DNA from: CAWDMC01 sp963803295
Lineage (GTDB): Bacteria > Acidobacteriota > Terriglobia > UBA7540
Assembly (NCBI GenBank): GCA_963803295.1
Contig: CAWDMC010000023.1
Coordinates: forward strand, 62,001-126,000
Direction of reading: 5' to 3'
DNA length: 64,000 nucleotides
The notes beneath the pieces are model-generated. The model was given only the letters and a program-made list of their open reading frames with translations. It did not search any database and was not told the origin of the DNA. Positions 17,828 through 27,936 of the stretch are shown piece after piece. The translations under genes were made by a program, and so were the position numbers. The number at the start of each line of letters is the position of its first letter. Within the stretch, counting starts at the first letter, position 1.

Positions 17828-20404
17828 CTACTCCTCGAGGACGTTGACCCCCCGAATTTCCCCGCCGCCCGCCGGTATTCTCAGGGTTTTGATTTCGGAA
17901 GGCCGGAAGTCGCCGGTCCAGGTTCGCTTAACCAGTCCGAGGTTCAGCGTGGCGTGGGCCGGATGCCCAGCCGTCTCGTAGCATCTCACGATCAGATCCT
18001 GCCCGTCCTCGGCTTTCTTCACTGCCGAAACCACCACGTTGGGAACGTCAACGGAGAGGAACGAGGCAGAGGGGGGGCGCTGTCCCTGGTGGATGCCCTG
18101 GAAGATGATGGGCACTGGCGAGGTGAATTCTTCCGCCAGCCGGACCACGCCCGCGTCCTGCCACGTCCCCGGATGGGGTGCGAGCAGTACCCGCAACGTC
18201 TGCATGCCCTGGTCCTGCCAGATGTAGACGCCGTCGGGCTTTAAGGCAAACGGGCGGTGTTGGGCGTACACTGCACCCCGGACCAGGGAAATCCGCATAT
18301 CGCTGCCCCGAAAGCTGTAGCCGTACTTGGCATCGTTGATGAGGGCCAGTCCGTATTGCTGCCCCGCCCGTTTTCCGGTCACGTCGATCCAGCGCTGGCC
18401 GGGAACCTCGCGATCGTCGGTGGCGCGCACGATGTGGCCATACGGCACTTCGCTGGTCGCCACGGGATCTTCCACGTCGACGGGAAATGAGAGTTTCACC
18501 ATCCTCAGGTGTTCGTGCCAGTCGAGCGACACCCGGGCTTCAACCGTGCGGCTTCCAGCGTAGAGTATCCAGTCGATTTCGAGCGACGAGGGTCCAAAGA
18601 TGGATCGCGCGCGCACCAAGCCCCGCAGCGGACCGTTCTCCAGCACCCGGAACTTGGCGTTTCCGAACTGCCCGATTTCCTTGGAGAAGCTGATCACATC
18701 GTGGCTCCAGGTGTCGCTCGGATCGTCGATGACAACCCCTCGGGCGCCATTCGCGTTAGCCGCGAACACGGAACGTCCGGCGTCTTTGTCGAACAGCGCA
18801 ATGCTGCCGTCGTCGGCCAGGGTCACCCGCAGATGCTCGTTTTCGAGCGTTCGCTCTCCCACCTGAACCGGGACGGAGGGCGTGGCCGCGGTGGCCGCGG
18901 TCCGCACTCTAAACTGCCGGTAGCCGAATGCAGGAACGGGCGCCTTGAACACCAGCCGCTTGCGACCGATCACAGTGGTGGCCGCCGTCCACTGGTGATC
19001 GAGCGCGGTTCCGGTCTCATCTTCAAGCGCTGACGCAGGAATGGGCTTTTTCGGGTCGTAGCCGGACTCTGGCGGCCAATCCAAGTCATACTCGGTGTCC
19101 AGTTTCGCGTCCCAGGCATGCGGGTTGAACACCACCAGGTAGTGCGAACCGGGGTCCTCGGTCGGGATCTCCCAGGCAAGCTTCTGGGCGGTCTTGTTGA
19201 TGGCCTGATTTCCCACCTCCATGGCGTAGCCGTATCCCCGGCGAGACTGGCCCGTGTAGTGCTCGGGCAGCGCCGATCCTGCCAGGCTGTCGTGAAATTG
19301 CAGGAACAGGACTTTCTTCCAGGCCGAGGCAAAGTCCTCGTTCGGGTAAGGGCGGCCCGCTACGGCGTATCCCAGGGCTGCCAGCTTTTCCCCGGTGGTC
19401 AGGATCAGCTCCGCCGAGCGGTTGGTTTTCTTGATCTCCGATTCTGCCGTGTAGCAGCCGATGGCGTGCATCTGCAAGTCGTCCTTCACCACGGGCAGGT
19501 CGTCGCCGTGCGTCGTGCGCACCTCAGCGAAATAGAGATCCGGAGTGCTGAACACCAGTGTCGGGGCGCCGGATTCCTTACTGACTGCGAGAATCGATTG
19601 GATATTCTCCTTCGTCGCTCCGCCTCCGTGGTCACCGACGCCGTAGAAGGCCATGGCATCCTTGACCGGCTCCTTGTAATCGATGATCGCCTCCAGGCGC
19701 TTTTCCACTTGGTGCTCATCGTTATAACTGACCGGAATGCGGTAGGCGAGCACCCTGCTTCCGTCCGGGCCTTCCCACCAGAAAAGGTGAGCCGGCAATG
19801 GCTTTTCGTGAGGCATCGGACGGAGGAAGCAGTAGTCTTCCAGTCCCTGCAGTTTCAGGATCTGGGGCAAGGTACCGGGATGGCCGAACGAATCGGGATT
19901 GTAGCCCACCTTAGCAGTGCGCCCGAACAGCTTGCGGTAAAGTAACTGTCCGTAGAACCCTTGCCGCACCAAGGCCTCACCGCTGGGTATGTTCACATCG
20001 GGCTCTACCCACCAGCCTCCAACGATATCCCATCGCCCTTCCTCAACCCGCTTGCGGATTTCTCCGAGCATCGCCGGATCGTTCTCGGCCACCCATTCGT
20101 AGAATTGGGCGGAGCTGGCAGTGAAACGGAAGTCCGGGGTCTCGGTCATGCGGTCGAGAGCTGAGCGGAACGTGCTGTGCACAACGGACAGCCCCTCCTG
20201 CCAGGGCCAGAGCCAGACCGGATCGATATGGGCGCCGCCGATCATGTGAAAACGGTAGTCCCGCGCCTCTGCCGGCCATGTGGTCGCGGCCGGGGCGGCA
20301 GAGGCAGCCGACCCTCCCGATGCAGATGCCAAGGATGGGTAGGCCAGAACGGAAGCGCCTAAAAGGCGCAGCAACTCGCGCCGGTTCAGTTCGAGTAAGT
20401 TCAT
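17828..20404 (-). CDS. Tat-exported GH38 alpha-mannosidase
   Basis: The 858-residue enzyme belongs to glycoside hydrolase family 38, which removes alpha-mannose residues from glycans with retention of configuration. The N-terminus has a twin-arginine signal (LNRRELLRLLGASVLAY). GGAHIDPVWLW (His59, Asp61) supplies zinc ligands, and GYNPDSFGH contains the nucleophile Asp171. DHGGGATKENIQS near residue 260 fits the catalytic barrel. The rest is the family's beta-sandwich. The length is normal. GGAG eight bases before the ATG supports the start. It is followed by the NagB-like gene and lies 49 bases after ppk1, all on one strand. Location is probably periplasmic. Confidence 0.92.
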   Translation of the reverse strand: MNLLELNRRELLRLLGASVLAYPSLASASGGSAASAAPAATTWPAEARDYRFHMIGGAHIDPVWLWPWQEGLSVVHSTFRSALDRMTETPDFRFTASSAQFYEWVAENDPAMLGEIRKRVEEGRWDIVGGWWVEPDVNIPSGEALVRQGFYGQLLYRKLFGRTAKVGYNPDSFGHPGTLPQILKLQGLEDYCFLRPMPHEKPLPAHLFWWEGPDGSRVLAYRIPVSYNDEHQVEKRLEAIIDYKEPVKDAMAFYGVGDHGGGATKENIQSILAVSKESGAPTLVFSTPDLYFAEVRTTHGDDLPVVKDDLQMHAIGCYTAESEIKKTNRSAELILTTGEKLAALGYAVAGRPYPNEDFASAWKKVLFLQFHDSLAGSALPEHYTGQSRRGYGYAMEVGNQAINKTAQKLAWEIPTEDPGSHYLVVFNPHAWDAKLDTEYDLDWPPESGYDPKKPIPASALEDETGTALDHQWTAATTVIGRKRLVFKAPVPAFGYRQFRVRTAATAATPSVPVQVGERTLENEHLRVTLADDGSIALFDKDAGRSVFAANANGARGVVIDDPSDTWSHDVISFSKEIGQFGNAKFRVLENGPLRGLVRARSIFGPSSLEIDWILYAGSRTVEARVSLDWHEHLRMVKLSFPVDVEDPVATSEVPYGHIVRATDDREVPGQRWIDVTGKRAGQQYGLALINDAKYGYSFRGSDMRISLVRGAVYAQHRPFALKPDGVYIWQDQGMQTLRVLLAPHPGTWQDAGVVRLAEEFTSPVPIIFQGIHQGQRPPSASFLSVDVPNVVVSAVKKAEDGQDLIVRCYETAGHPAHATLNLGLVKRTWTGDFRPSEIKTLRIPAGGGEIRGVNVLEE

Positions 20405-20453
20405 AAGGAGGACTCCATTAAACAGAGATAACCGTGCTGACTGCCTGCTTCTT

Positions 20454-22625
20454 TCAGATCTCCCCTTGATGGTGCAAAAGCCATTCCTGGCTGCTCAGCT
20501 TCATTTCGGCTTCCACGCCCCGAGCCAGCCGGACGTAGGTGCCGTCGCTCTGGAGCCGGCGCGCCGTAGCCTCATCGGTCATATAGATCTCTAGGATTTT
20601 TTTGAGCCGCTCCAGGAGTTCGGGCTTCTCGACTGGAAACAGGATCTCGATGCGGTGGCGGAGATTTCGCCGCATCAAGTCGGCGCTGCCAAGGTAAATT
20701 TCCTCGGCGCCAGCGTTATGGAAGTAGTAGACGCGACTATGTTCCAAGAACCGGCCCACGATACTGGTCACGCGGATATTGTTGCTGACTCCTTCGACGC
20801 CCGGGCGGAGACAGCACAAACCTCTAACCAGCAGGTCCACTTGCACCCCGGCTTGAGAGGCTTGGTACAGCAGCCTGATCATCCGGGGGTCTTCAAGCGC
20901 GTTCATTTTGAAGATCAGGTGGCCCTTTTTCCCCTGTTTGTGTAGCTCGATTTCCCTCAGGATCAGAGCTTCCAGAGCCTTTTGCAGATTGACCGGCGCC
21001 ACCAGCAAGCGGTGGGGTTCGTGTTTTCCGGAGTATCCGGTCAGCGCGTTGAAGAAGTAAGTAGCATCGGCGCCGATCTGCTCGTCGCAGCTGAAAAACC
21101 CGAAGTCGGTATAGAGCCGTGCCGTCGCGGGATTGTAGTTGCCGGTGCCCAGATGAACGTAGCGGTGAATGGTTTCACCCTCCTGCCGCACCACGAGGGC
21201 GATTTTCGAGTGCACCTTCACGCCCACCAATCCATAGACCACATGCACGCCGGCGTCTTCCAGTTTCCGGGCCCACTCGATGTTGCTTTCCTCGTCGAAG
21301 CGGGCCTTTAATTCCACCAGCACGGCCACCTGCTTACCTTCCTCGGCAGCCTCGAGCAGGGCAGCGACGATGGGCGAGTTGCGGCCCACCCGGTACAGAG
21401 TCATCTTGATGGCCAATACCTGCGGATCGCGGGCGGCCTGGCGCAGGAACTCGACCACCGGTTGAAAAGAATCGAAAGGATGATGAAGGAGGATGTTTTC
21501 GCTGCGGATGATGCTGAAGATATCTTCCTTACAATCGGGCCCAAACTGCGCGGGGGTATGGGGTACGAACGGCCGGTCCTTCAAATCCGGCCGGTTGATC
21601 GAATAGAGTTCCATCAAGCGGCTGAGGCCAAGGGGGCCGTCGATCCGATACACGTCCTCGGGATCGATCTCGATATTACTGGTTAGGATTTCGAGGATAT
21701 TGTCGGGCATATGCGCGTCGACCTGCAGCCTGACAGCCTCCGTGAACCGCCGCTGCCGCAATGCCTCTTCCATAGTTTCGAGCAGATCATCGCTTTCCAG
21801 TTCCTGAATTGCAACTTCGGCGTCGCGGGTGAGGCGAAAGGGACACGACTCGGCGATCTCGAGACCGGGAAAGAGCAAAGTCAGATTGGCCGTGATCAAT
21901 TGCTCGAGCCAGGCAAATTCGTGGATCGGCACCGTTGGATTTCCTTCCTGGGGTTTGATCGGAACCAGTTGCGGCAGAGTATCGGGAACCTTGACGCGAG
22001 CGAAGTGTTCCGTGCCCTGCCTTTCCCGGACCAGCACGGCCAGGTTCAAGCTGCGGTTGGAAATGTGAGGGAAGGGGCGCCCGGGATCGAACGCCAGAGG
22101 CGTGAGCACAGGAAAGACATTCTGGACGAAATAAGAATTGAGAGAGGCTGCCTGAGCCTTGCTGAGCGAGGCTGAGTCCAGGATTCGAATGCCCTCGCCC
22201 TCGAGCAATGGCAGCAACTCGGCACGCAAAAGCTGGTGCGCCTCTTCCGCCAGGGCCTTCACGCGCTGGCGGATAAGCCGGATCTGCTCCGCCGCCGTCC
22301 GGCCATCGATCGCTACCTCAGGCAGGCCGCTCGCCATCTGCTTCAGCAGTCCCGGGACCCGCACCATGAAAAACTCATCCAGGTTGGAACTGAGAATGGA
22401 AAGGAATTTTACCCTCTCCAGGAGCGGATTAGAGGCGTCTTTCGCCTCTTCGAGCACCCGCTCTTGGAAATCAAGCAGGCTCAGCTCGCGGTTGATATAG
22501 AGCGATGGATCTTCGAGATTCTGCGGCCGGGGAGCGGACTGAGGAGCCGGCGCGCCGCTGTCAACCGGATCGGGTTGCGCCTGCGCTTCCGCTCCTTGCG
22601 ACTTTCGCGTCCGGGTTTTCGGCAT
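20454..22625 (-). CDS. ppk1: Polyphosphate kinase 1
   Basis: This encodes 723 residues of a class 1 polyphosphate kinase, which reversibly moves the gamma-phosphate of ATP onto polyphosphate. The N-terminal domain begins after a 45-residue low-complexity tail (YINRELSLLDFQERVLEEA); the head has SNLDEFFMVRVPGL. The catalytic part has HPFDSFQPVVEF and the phosphate-accepting histidine segment VHLGTGNYNP near residue 488. All PPK1 domains are in order and the length is usual. Downstream genes on the same strand are the mannosidase and NagB-like gene, but a 49-base gap leaves it open whether they share a transcript. Confidence 0.95.
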   Translation of the reverse strand: MPKTRTRKSQGAEAQAQPDPVDSGAPAPQSAPRPQNLEDPSLYINRELSLLDFQERVLEEAKDASNPLLERVKFLSILSSNLDEFFMVRVPGLLKQMASGLPEVAIDGRTAAEQIRLIRQRVKALAEEAHQLLRAELLPLLEGEGIRILDSASLSKAQAASLNSYFVQNVFPVLTPLAFDPGRPFPHISNRSLNLAVLVRERQGTEHFARVKVPDTLPQLVPIKPQEGNPTVPIHEFAWLEQLITANLTLLFPGLEIAESCPFRLTRDAEVAIQELESDDLLETMEEALRQRRFTEAVRLQVDAHMPDNILEILTSNIEIDPEDVYRIDGPLGLSRLMELYSINRPDLKDRPFVPHTPAQFGPDCKEDIFSIIRSENILLHHPFDSFQPVVEFLRQAARDPQVLAIKMTLYRVGRNSPIVAALLEAAEEGKQVAVLVELKARFDEESNIEWARKLEDAGVHVVYGLVGVKVHSKIALVVRQEGETIHRYVHLGTGNYNPATARLYTDFGFFSCDEQIGADATYFFNALTGYSGKHEPHRLLVAPVNLQKALEALILREIELHKQGKKGHLIFKMNALEDPRMIRLLYQASQAGVQVDLLVRGLCCLRPGVEGVSNNIRVTSIVGRFLEHSRVYYFHNAGAEEIYLGSADLMRRNLRHRIEILFPVEKPELLERLKKILEIYMTDEATARRLQSDGTYVRLARGVEAEMKLSSQEWLLHHQGEI

Positions 22626-23249
22626 TAAGCACCTTCGTCCTTCGTCCTCAGAAATTAGGCTTGCTCAGCTAGTGTATCGCAGTCCGACAGTCAGGACACG
22701 GCTTCAGCCGCGCCTTGGCGTTACTACATTTTCGCCGCCAAACGGTAGGCCCTCCCCCACTCACACGTGGTTGAAGGGGGGCTAGAGTCTGTGCCCTTTG
22801 CGCAAACTGGTTACGCAAACTGGTTAGTTGAAAACAGCCCTCGCCCATTTGCGGGAGAGAGACCGCACAGCGGTGGGTTCGGTGGGCTTAAGCAAAGAAA
22901 CACTCCCTCACTCGCGGCTTCGCCGCACCCCTCCCCTCAAAGGGGGCGAGGGCTGTTGTCAAGTCGTCTCTACTATTTGCCCAAATGTAGAAATGCCGGG
23001 GCGGGGTTTTAACCGCTCATTCACGGGCTGGAAGCCGTGCTAGGGCGGCTTACGCTCCTGCGCCCGCTAAGGGCTTTTCGATTGCTTTCCTGTCCTGCGC
23101 CTCGCGCGCCTTGCAGTCGCAACCTGGGCGAGACACGGGAGAAACACATAGTCGACCGAAAGCGCGTCAAACCATTCGGAATAGCTGCAGCCTTAATTAG
23201 CGTTACTCCGCCTCAAGGCGGAGTCGTCCCGGCCGGGCTCCTGCAGCAA
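22626..23249. other. Intergenic region with inverted-repeat element
   Basis: There is no gene in these 620 bases. The region holds a perfect 13-base tandem duplication (CGCAAACTGGTTA at 22801-22813 and 22814-22826) and directly after it the inverted-repeat element at 22833-22957. The rest is low in coding signal. Confidence 0.55.
22833..22957. repeat. Short element with 14-bp terminal inverted repeats
   Basis: AACAGCCCTCGCCC at 22833-22846 is the exact reverse complement of GGGCGAGGGCTGTT at 22944-22957. The 125-base unit has no coding capacity and resembles a miniature inverted-repeat or REP-like element. Whether it occurs elsewhere in the genome cannot be seen here. Confidence 0.55.
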
Positions 23250-24428
23250 TTACGCGTACAGGCACTTTTTGGCCTCGTCAGCGAAGGCCTCGATCAGTTT
23301 GGGGTCCGCATCGAAGAAGTGATCCGAAGGGCAGAGAATGTAGCCTCCTCCTTCGCCGGCCTGCTCGAAGCAGCGGCGCACGGCCGCGCGCGTTTCTTCC
23401 GGCGTGCAATTGATAAGGTGGTGAAACTGATCGAAGCCGCCAATCAGACACACCTTGTCGCCGATTCGCCGTTTTGTCTCCGCCAGATCGACATCGCCGC
23501 CCATCGCCGGCGGCGTAAGGGTTTCCATGGCGTCCGGCTGCATCCCGGCGACCCTTTCGAGAATCGGCATCATGCCGCCGCAGGTGTGATAGACAATTCG
23601 CTGACCCGCCTGGTGGGCCTGCGCGATCAGCTCCGAGTCATAGGGTGCTACGAAGGTATCGAAAAGCCCTGGAGAGATAACCGTGGTCGAAGCCGATCCA
23701 CCTCCCAGCTCAATAAGGTCGAACTTCGCGCCCGCGAGAGATTGGATGTAAACCTTCTTGCGCCGTTGGAGGATGCCAAGAAACTCGTGGACCCAACGAG
23801 GATCGTCGTAGGTGGCCAGGATGAGATCCTCGGTCCGATAGAGACAGCATGCATCCTGCCAGCAACCCGGCTGCCCGAACACGTCGAAGCAGGGGATATG
23901 GCTGCGCACGATGCCGCGGCCGCCATACTCCTCCACGATCTTGTTTACCGCCTCGACGTCGCATAGGGGGCTGGTGATATATTCACCGATCAGGTCGACA
24001 TCCTGTTTCTGTTTGACCAGCGGCTCCGTCACCCAGGTCGTCTGCGGGTTCGACTGGGTGACCATGGAGAGCGTTCCCTTGGGCGTGACAAAGCGATAGC
24101 GCGTGGTCGGGTGGGGCTGGCCGGGAATCTCCTCCGACTCTACCCGCCACCGATCCGACCAGATCCGCCTGGCTTCGAGAAAGCCGGGCGGGCCCTGCAA
24201 GGGATCAAAGTAGTCCCCTTTGGTGGGATCAGGTTTATGCTGAACCTGCCACGTGATCGCATCCAGATCGAAATGCTCGAAGAAATCCTGGCTGGACATT
24301 CCTGCCATATACTTGTCCAGAAAATACTGCATGAGGTGATGGCTCGTCACCGGGAGGCGGTCCGGCTGTTTGCGCTCGATGGCCGCCAGCATTCTCTCTT
24401 TGTGGCTCTGCTCGTGGTTCATCGTCAT
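23250..24428 (-). CDS. Uroporphyrinogen-decarboxylase-family protein (UroD/MtaA/CmuA type)
   Basis: The 392-residue protein has the UroD fold: N-terminal ERMLAAIERKQPDRLPV, a middle SHIPCFDVFGQPGCWQ, and HTCGGMMPILERVAGM near residue 280, followed by GGFDQFHHLINCTPEE. True UroD works in haem synthesis, but this branch usually has methyltransferase or unknown roles. The genome context (sugar transporter, glycosidases) does not fit haem. A GGAGG seven bases before the ATG supports the start at 24428. It is 45 bases downstream of the RhaT gene on the same strand. I assign only the family, not the reaction. Confidence 0.8.
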   Translation of the reverse strand: MTMNHEQSHKERMLAAIERKQPDRLPVTSHHLMQYFLDKYMAGMSSQDFFEHFDLDAITWQVQHKPDPTKGDYFDPLQGPPGFLEARRIWSDRWRVESEEIPGQPHPTTRYRFVTPKGTLSMVTQSNPQTTWVTEPLVKQKQDVDLIGEYITSPLCDVEAVNKIVEEYGGRGIVRSHIPCFDVFGQPGCWQDACCLYRTEDLILATYDDPRWVHEFLGILQRRKKVYIQSLAGAKFDLIELGGGSASTTVISPGLFDTFVAPYDSELIAQAHQAGQRIVYHTCGGMMPILERVAGMQPDAMETLTPPAMGGDVDLAETKRRIGDKVCLIGGFDQFHHLINCTPEETRAAVRRCFEQAGEGGGYILCPSDHFFDADPKLIEAFADEAKKCLYA

Positions 24429-24472
24429 ATTGAAACCTCCGTACGCCTTGCCCTAATTCACAAGTTAGGGCC

Positions 24473-25513
24473 TTAACCCAGCGTGCTGGACCAGCCCAGG
24501 GTGATGATGGCCCCGAGCAGGACGGCCAGCCCGCCGGCCATGAACGCTCGGTCGGCCCCACGGGTCTTCTTCCACTCCCCGGTAATCACGCCCCAGACGT
24601 TGGCCGTCAGCAGACTGGCAGTAAGGCTCAGCGGCCAGCCGATCGCAGGCCCGAGCTTGCCCATCATGGGAGCAGCGAGCCCGTAAACAAAGATGCCTCC
24701 GCCCCACAACAGTCCCATCAGCACCGCAAGTCCCCACAGTGATAGCCCGTGCGCCTCGGAGTACTTTGACCAGCTTCGATTCTTGCGCAGCAGATACCCA
24801 CAGTAAATAAGGTTTGAAACTGCGCCCGCCGTGAGCATCAGCAGCCAGATCAGGTTTGAGCCGGCAAAGGCGCTGTTACCAAGACTCTGGGCCGACTTCA
24901 GAACGCCCTGGGCCGAGGCGTAGCCGATGTTGAAGACGGCAGAAAGCAGGCCGGCGCCCGCACAGATCAGAAATCCGGCCCAGAACGGGCGGGACTCACC
25001 GAACATCCCACTGCTCGATTCGCCGGCAGCTTCCTTCTCCCATCGCTCGCGCCGCACTCCGGCATAGCCGCAGATCCCGACGCCCGCGATGCCGATGACG
25101 GTTCCCAGAACCACAGCTTTTCCCTGGTTCTCGAAGAGGGTTTGCGGGGCAAGAATGACCATCGGGAGAAACGAGCCCAAGGAAGCACTTATAGCCAGGA
25201 CCAGGGTGTTGCCCATCGAAAGTCCCAGGGTGCTGACTCCCTGGCCAAACATGATGGCACCGAATCCCCAGGCAAAACCAGTGGCGAGAGCGATGATAAC
25301 GGCTCCCACCGGTGCTACGGCAAGAGCGTGCCACGTTCCCCGTATGGTGATAAAGGCCATCGCCGCGGGTATGGCCACGCACGCCGTCACAATGAACACG
25401 GCCCACATGTTCTCCCAATTCCACCGGCTCATGAACTTCATCGGTAGGGAAAAGGTGCCATTAAGGACCCCGGAAAACACAGCTAACAGAATGGCTAATA
25501 AGACAAACGACAT
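24473..25513 (-). CDS. rhaT: RhaT-type sugar/proton symporter
   Basis: I use ATG 25513 (MSFVLLAILLAVFSGVLNGT), which makes a 346-residue membrane protein of the length of Escherichia coli RhaT (344). The frame is open 77 codons further upstream but that part is charged and unlike the family. There are ten hydrophobic segments, with GFAWGFGAIMFGQGVSTLGL and SMGNTLVLAISASLGSFLP and the C-terminal GLLWGGGIFVYGLAAPMMGK, the characteristic RhaT motifs. The protein brings L-rhamnose or a related deoxysugar in with protons; the exact sugar may differ here. It precedes the UroD-family gene. Confidence 0.85.
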   Translation of the reverse strand: MSFVLLAILLAVFSGVLNGTFSLPMKFMSRWNWENMWAVFIVTACVAIPAAMAFITIRGTWHALAVAPVGAVIIALATGFAWGFGAIMFGQGVSTLGLSMGNTLVLAISASLGSFLPMVILAPQTLFENQGKAVVLGTVIGIAGVGICGYAGVRRERWEKEAAGESSSGMFGESRPFWAGFLICAGAGLLSAVFNIGYASAQGVLKSAQSLGNSAFAGSNLIWLLMLTAGAVSNLIYCGYLLRKNRSWSKYSEAHGLSLWGLAVLMGLLWGGGIFVYGLAAPMMGKLGPAIGWPLSLTASLLTANVWGVITGEWKKTRGADRAFMAGGLAVLLGAIITLGWSSTLG

Positions 25514-25878
25514 TGCATCCACACCTCTCGCGGCTCGGTAGAAGCGGTTGGATACTAGGCTGATTCTGTGCTTGCTGTCAACCGTGGATGGATGAGGTGA
25601 AATCCCGAAGATCCGGCTCGAATCCCGCACCTTTTCCGCAGTTTTTCCGCACCTTTTCCGCAGGATAATTGGCTGCGACTGAAAGCCAATCTGAACTGAA
25701 GTCTGGAGGGAGTAGCCTTGCCTGCCTTCCGCAAAAGTGCGCATAACCTGCTTGCGGGAATCGGCATACCGGGTTAGGTTTCGGGAGGTGCCGGGAATCA
25801 GAAGTCAGGAGTCAGATCGATCTCGAGCTGGAGGTCAGGGCTTCTGACCCCTGCTTCTTGATTCCTTTCATTTTGCGG

Positions 25879-27357
25879 TCAGTTGGGCAGTTTCACGGTC
25901 ACTGTCTTGACCTCCGTGTATTGCTGCAGGCCGTATTCGCCGAGCTCACGTCCCATGCCCGATTGCTTGAAGCCGCCAAAGGGCGCCGCCGAGTCGAACA
26001 CGTCGTAACAGTTGATCCACACTGTGCCGGCGCGAACCTTGTTGGCAACGGCGTGGGCCTTGCCGATATCGCGAGTCCACACCGCCGCCGCCAAGCCATA
26101 CTCGGTGCGGTTTGAGCGCGCGACGACTTCGTCGATATCCTTGAATTTCAGGATGCTCATCACCGGTCCGAAGATCTCTTCGCGGGCGATCTTCATTTCA
26201 TCCTTTACGTTGGCAAAAACGGTGGGCTCGATGAAGAAGCCCTTGCTTCCTACCCGGTTGCCGCCGGCCATAAGGGACGCACCCTCCCGCTTGCCGGCTT
26301 CGATGTAGCTCATCACCTTTTCGAATTGGGTATCGTCAACCTGGGGGCCCTGCTCGGTGTTAGGATCCAGTGGATCGCCCACCGTGCGCTTCATGGCGCG
26401 ACTCACGCTCTTCTCCACGAACTGGTCGTACGCCTTCTCCTCGACGAAAAGCCGCGAACCGGCGCAGCAGCACTGGCCCTGGTTGAAGAACAAAGCAAAA
26501 TGCGCGCCCTCGATGGCTTGGTCCATATCGGCGTCGGCGAATACGATGTTCGGACTCTTGCCGCCGAGTTCCAGCGTAACCCGCTTGAGATTGCTCTTGG
26601 CAGCCGCCTCCATAATCAGATGACCGACCTCGGTGGATCCGGTGAAGGCGACTTTGTCAACATCATGATGCCAGGCAAGGGCGGCGCCGGCGGTTGGTCC
26701 GTATCCGGGCAGGATATTCACGACGCCTTCGGGGAATCCCGCTTCCAAAATCAGTTCACCGACGCGCAAGGCCGTCAGTGGGGTCTGCTCGGCGGGTTTC
26801 AGGATGACCGTGTTTCCGGCAGCGAGCGCCGGCGCCAGCTTCCAGGCTTGCATTAACAGCGGAAAGTTCCAGGGTATGATCTGCCCCACGACGCCCACAG
26901 GCTCCAGGCGCGTGTAGCAGAAATAGTCGCCGGCTATGGGGATCGTCTTACCCTGAATCTTGTCGGCCCACCCGGCGTAGTAGCGATAGCAGCCGATGGT
27001 GAGCGGCAGGTCGGCCGTCTTGGCAACCTGATACGGTTTGCCATTGTCAAGCGACTCCAGCCTGGCTAACTCATCCGCATGCTGCTCGATCAGATCGGCG
27101 AGGCGGTTGATCAAGTTACCGCGCTCGGCCGCCGCCATGCGGCGCCATGGCCCCTCGAAGGCTGCACGGGCGGCGCTTACGGCACGATCCACGTCGACGG
27201 CATCGGCTTCGGCCACTTGACAGATTTCGTCGCCAGTGGCGGGATTGACGGTGGGAAAAGCCCTGCCTGAGGCACTATCAACCCACCGGTTGTTGATAAG
27301 CAGTTTTGTAGGCCCCACAGCAATCTGGGGCTGCATGGCCGGAATTGCGGTAGCCAT
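25879..27357 (-). CDS. NAD(P)-dependent aldehyde dehydrogenase
   Basis: The 492-residue product is a class 1/2-like aldehyde dehydrogenase. Visible are the cofactor-binding GFPEGVVNILPGYG and FTGSTEVG, the general base Glu263 in TLELGGKSPN, and the catalytic Cys297 in GQCCCAGSR. It ends in PFGGFKQSGMGRELGEYGL, the usual C-terminal segment. The start has AAGGAGG eight bases upstream. It oxidises aldehydes to acids; the substrate cannot be told from the sequence. It is a single gene; a possible weak hairpin (GGTCAG/CTGACC) at 25842-25858 lies downstream. Confidence 0.9.
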   Translation of the reverse strand: MATAIPAMQPQIAVGPTKLLINNRWVDSASGRAFPTVNPATGDEICQVAEADAVDVDRAVSAARAAFEGPWRRMAAAERGNLINRLADLIEQHADELARLESLDNGKPYQVAKTADLPLTIGCYRYYAGWADKIQGKTIPIAGDYFCYTRLEPVGVVGQIIPWNFPLLMQAWKLAPALAAGNTVILKPAEQTPLTALRVGELILEAGFPEGVVNILPGYGPTAGAALAWHHDVDKVAFTGSTEVGHLIMEAAAKSNLKRVTLELGGKSPNIVFADADMDQAIEGAHFALFFNQGQCCCAGSRLFVEEKAYDQFVEKSVSRAMKRTVGDPLDPNTEQGPQVDDTQFEKVMSYIEAGKREGASLMAGGNRVGSKGFFIEPTVFANVKDEMKIAREEIFGPVMSILKFKDIDEVVARSNRTEYGLAAAVWTRDIGKAHAVANKVRAGTVWINCYDVFDSAAPFGGFKQSGMGRELGEYGLQQYTEVKTVTVKLPN

Positions 27358-27594
27358 AAGGAACCTCCTTCAAACCTGAGAAATTTGCCCTCCGGGGTCG
27401 GTCGCGGGCGACCAGACGGAAAGGGGATACCGGTTTTCGTTATTTTTGACCACTGGATCTGGTTATAGCAAGGCGCTCGGCAAAGCGCAAGCCCTACCAG
27501 GAAAGCTTCAAATCACACGCAAAAGTGACGACGCTCACTGCATCGGCAGGCCGACGATGCTACGCTCGGTCTTGGGAGGAAGGGACGGAAGGTC

Positions 27595-27933
27595 ATGGCA
27601 AGGTACGGTGACATCGTCGAAGTTTTGAAGATTGAAATCAAGCTGGTGCGTGGGGCGAAAGCGCCCGTCAAATCCGGTTTGGTGCTCCCACTCATTCACT
27701 CAGCAATGAAACGGACCGACTCCCGGAACGCACTTGGCGCCGCCCAGACCGTCGCTGCCCTTTCTGTACTGGCGGACGTGACCCCGCGGCAGCCCGAAGC
27801 GGGATCCGCCCTGCTCGGGGACACTTGCGACTTAATCGAACTGCTCGGCGATGAACGGGAGTTTGGGGACGTTGTCGCCTTGTGCGCCCAAGCTGTGGCA
27901 AAGCAACTCGAGAGCCGAGGCAGGGCAGACTGA
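27595..27933 (+). CDS. Small hypothetical protein
   Basis: The 112-residue protein is soluble, with charge patterns of a mostly helical domain (VVALCAQAVAKQLESRG at the end). A GGAAGG sits just before the ATG. I do not recognise it. It converges with the membrane protein gene at 27937, their stops being only 3 bases apart, so the two are not co-transcribed. Confidence 0.5.
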   Translation: MARYGDIVEVLKIEIKLVRGAKAPVKSGLVLPLIHSAMKRTDSRNALGAAQTVAALSVLADVTPRQPEAGSALLGDTCDLIELLGDEREFGDVVALCAQAVAKQLESRGRAD

Positions 27934-27936
27934 AGA

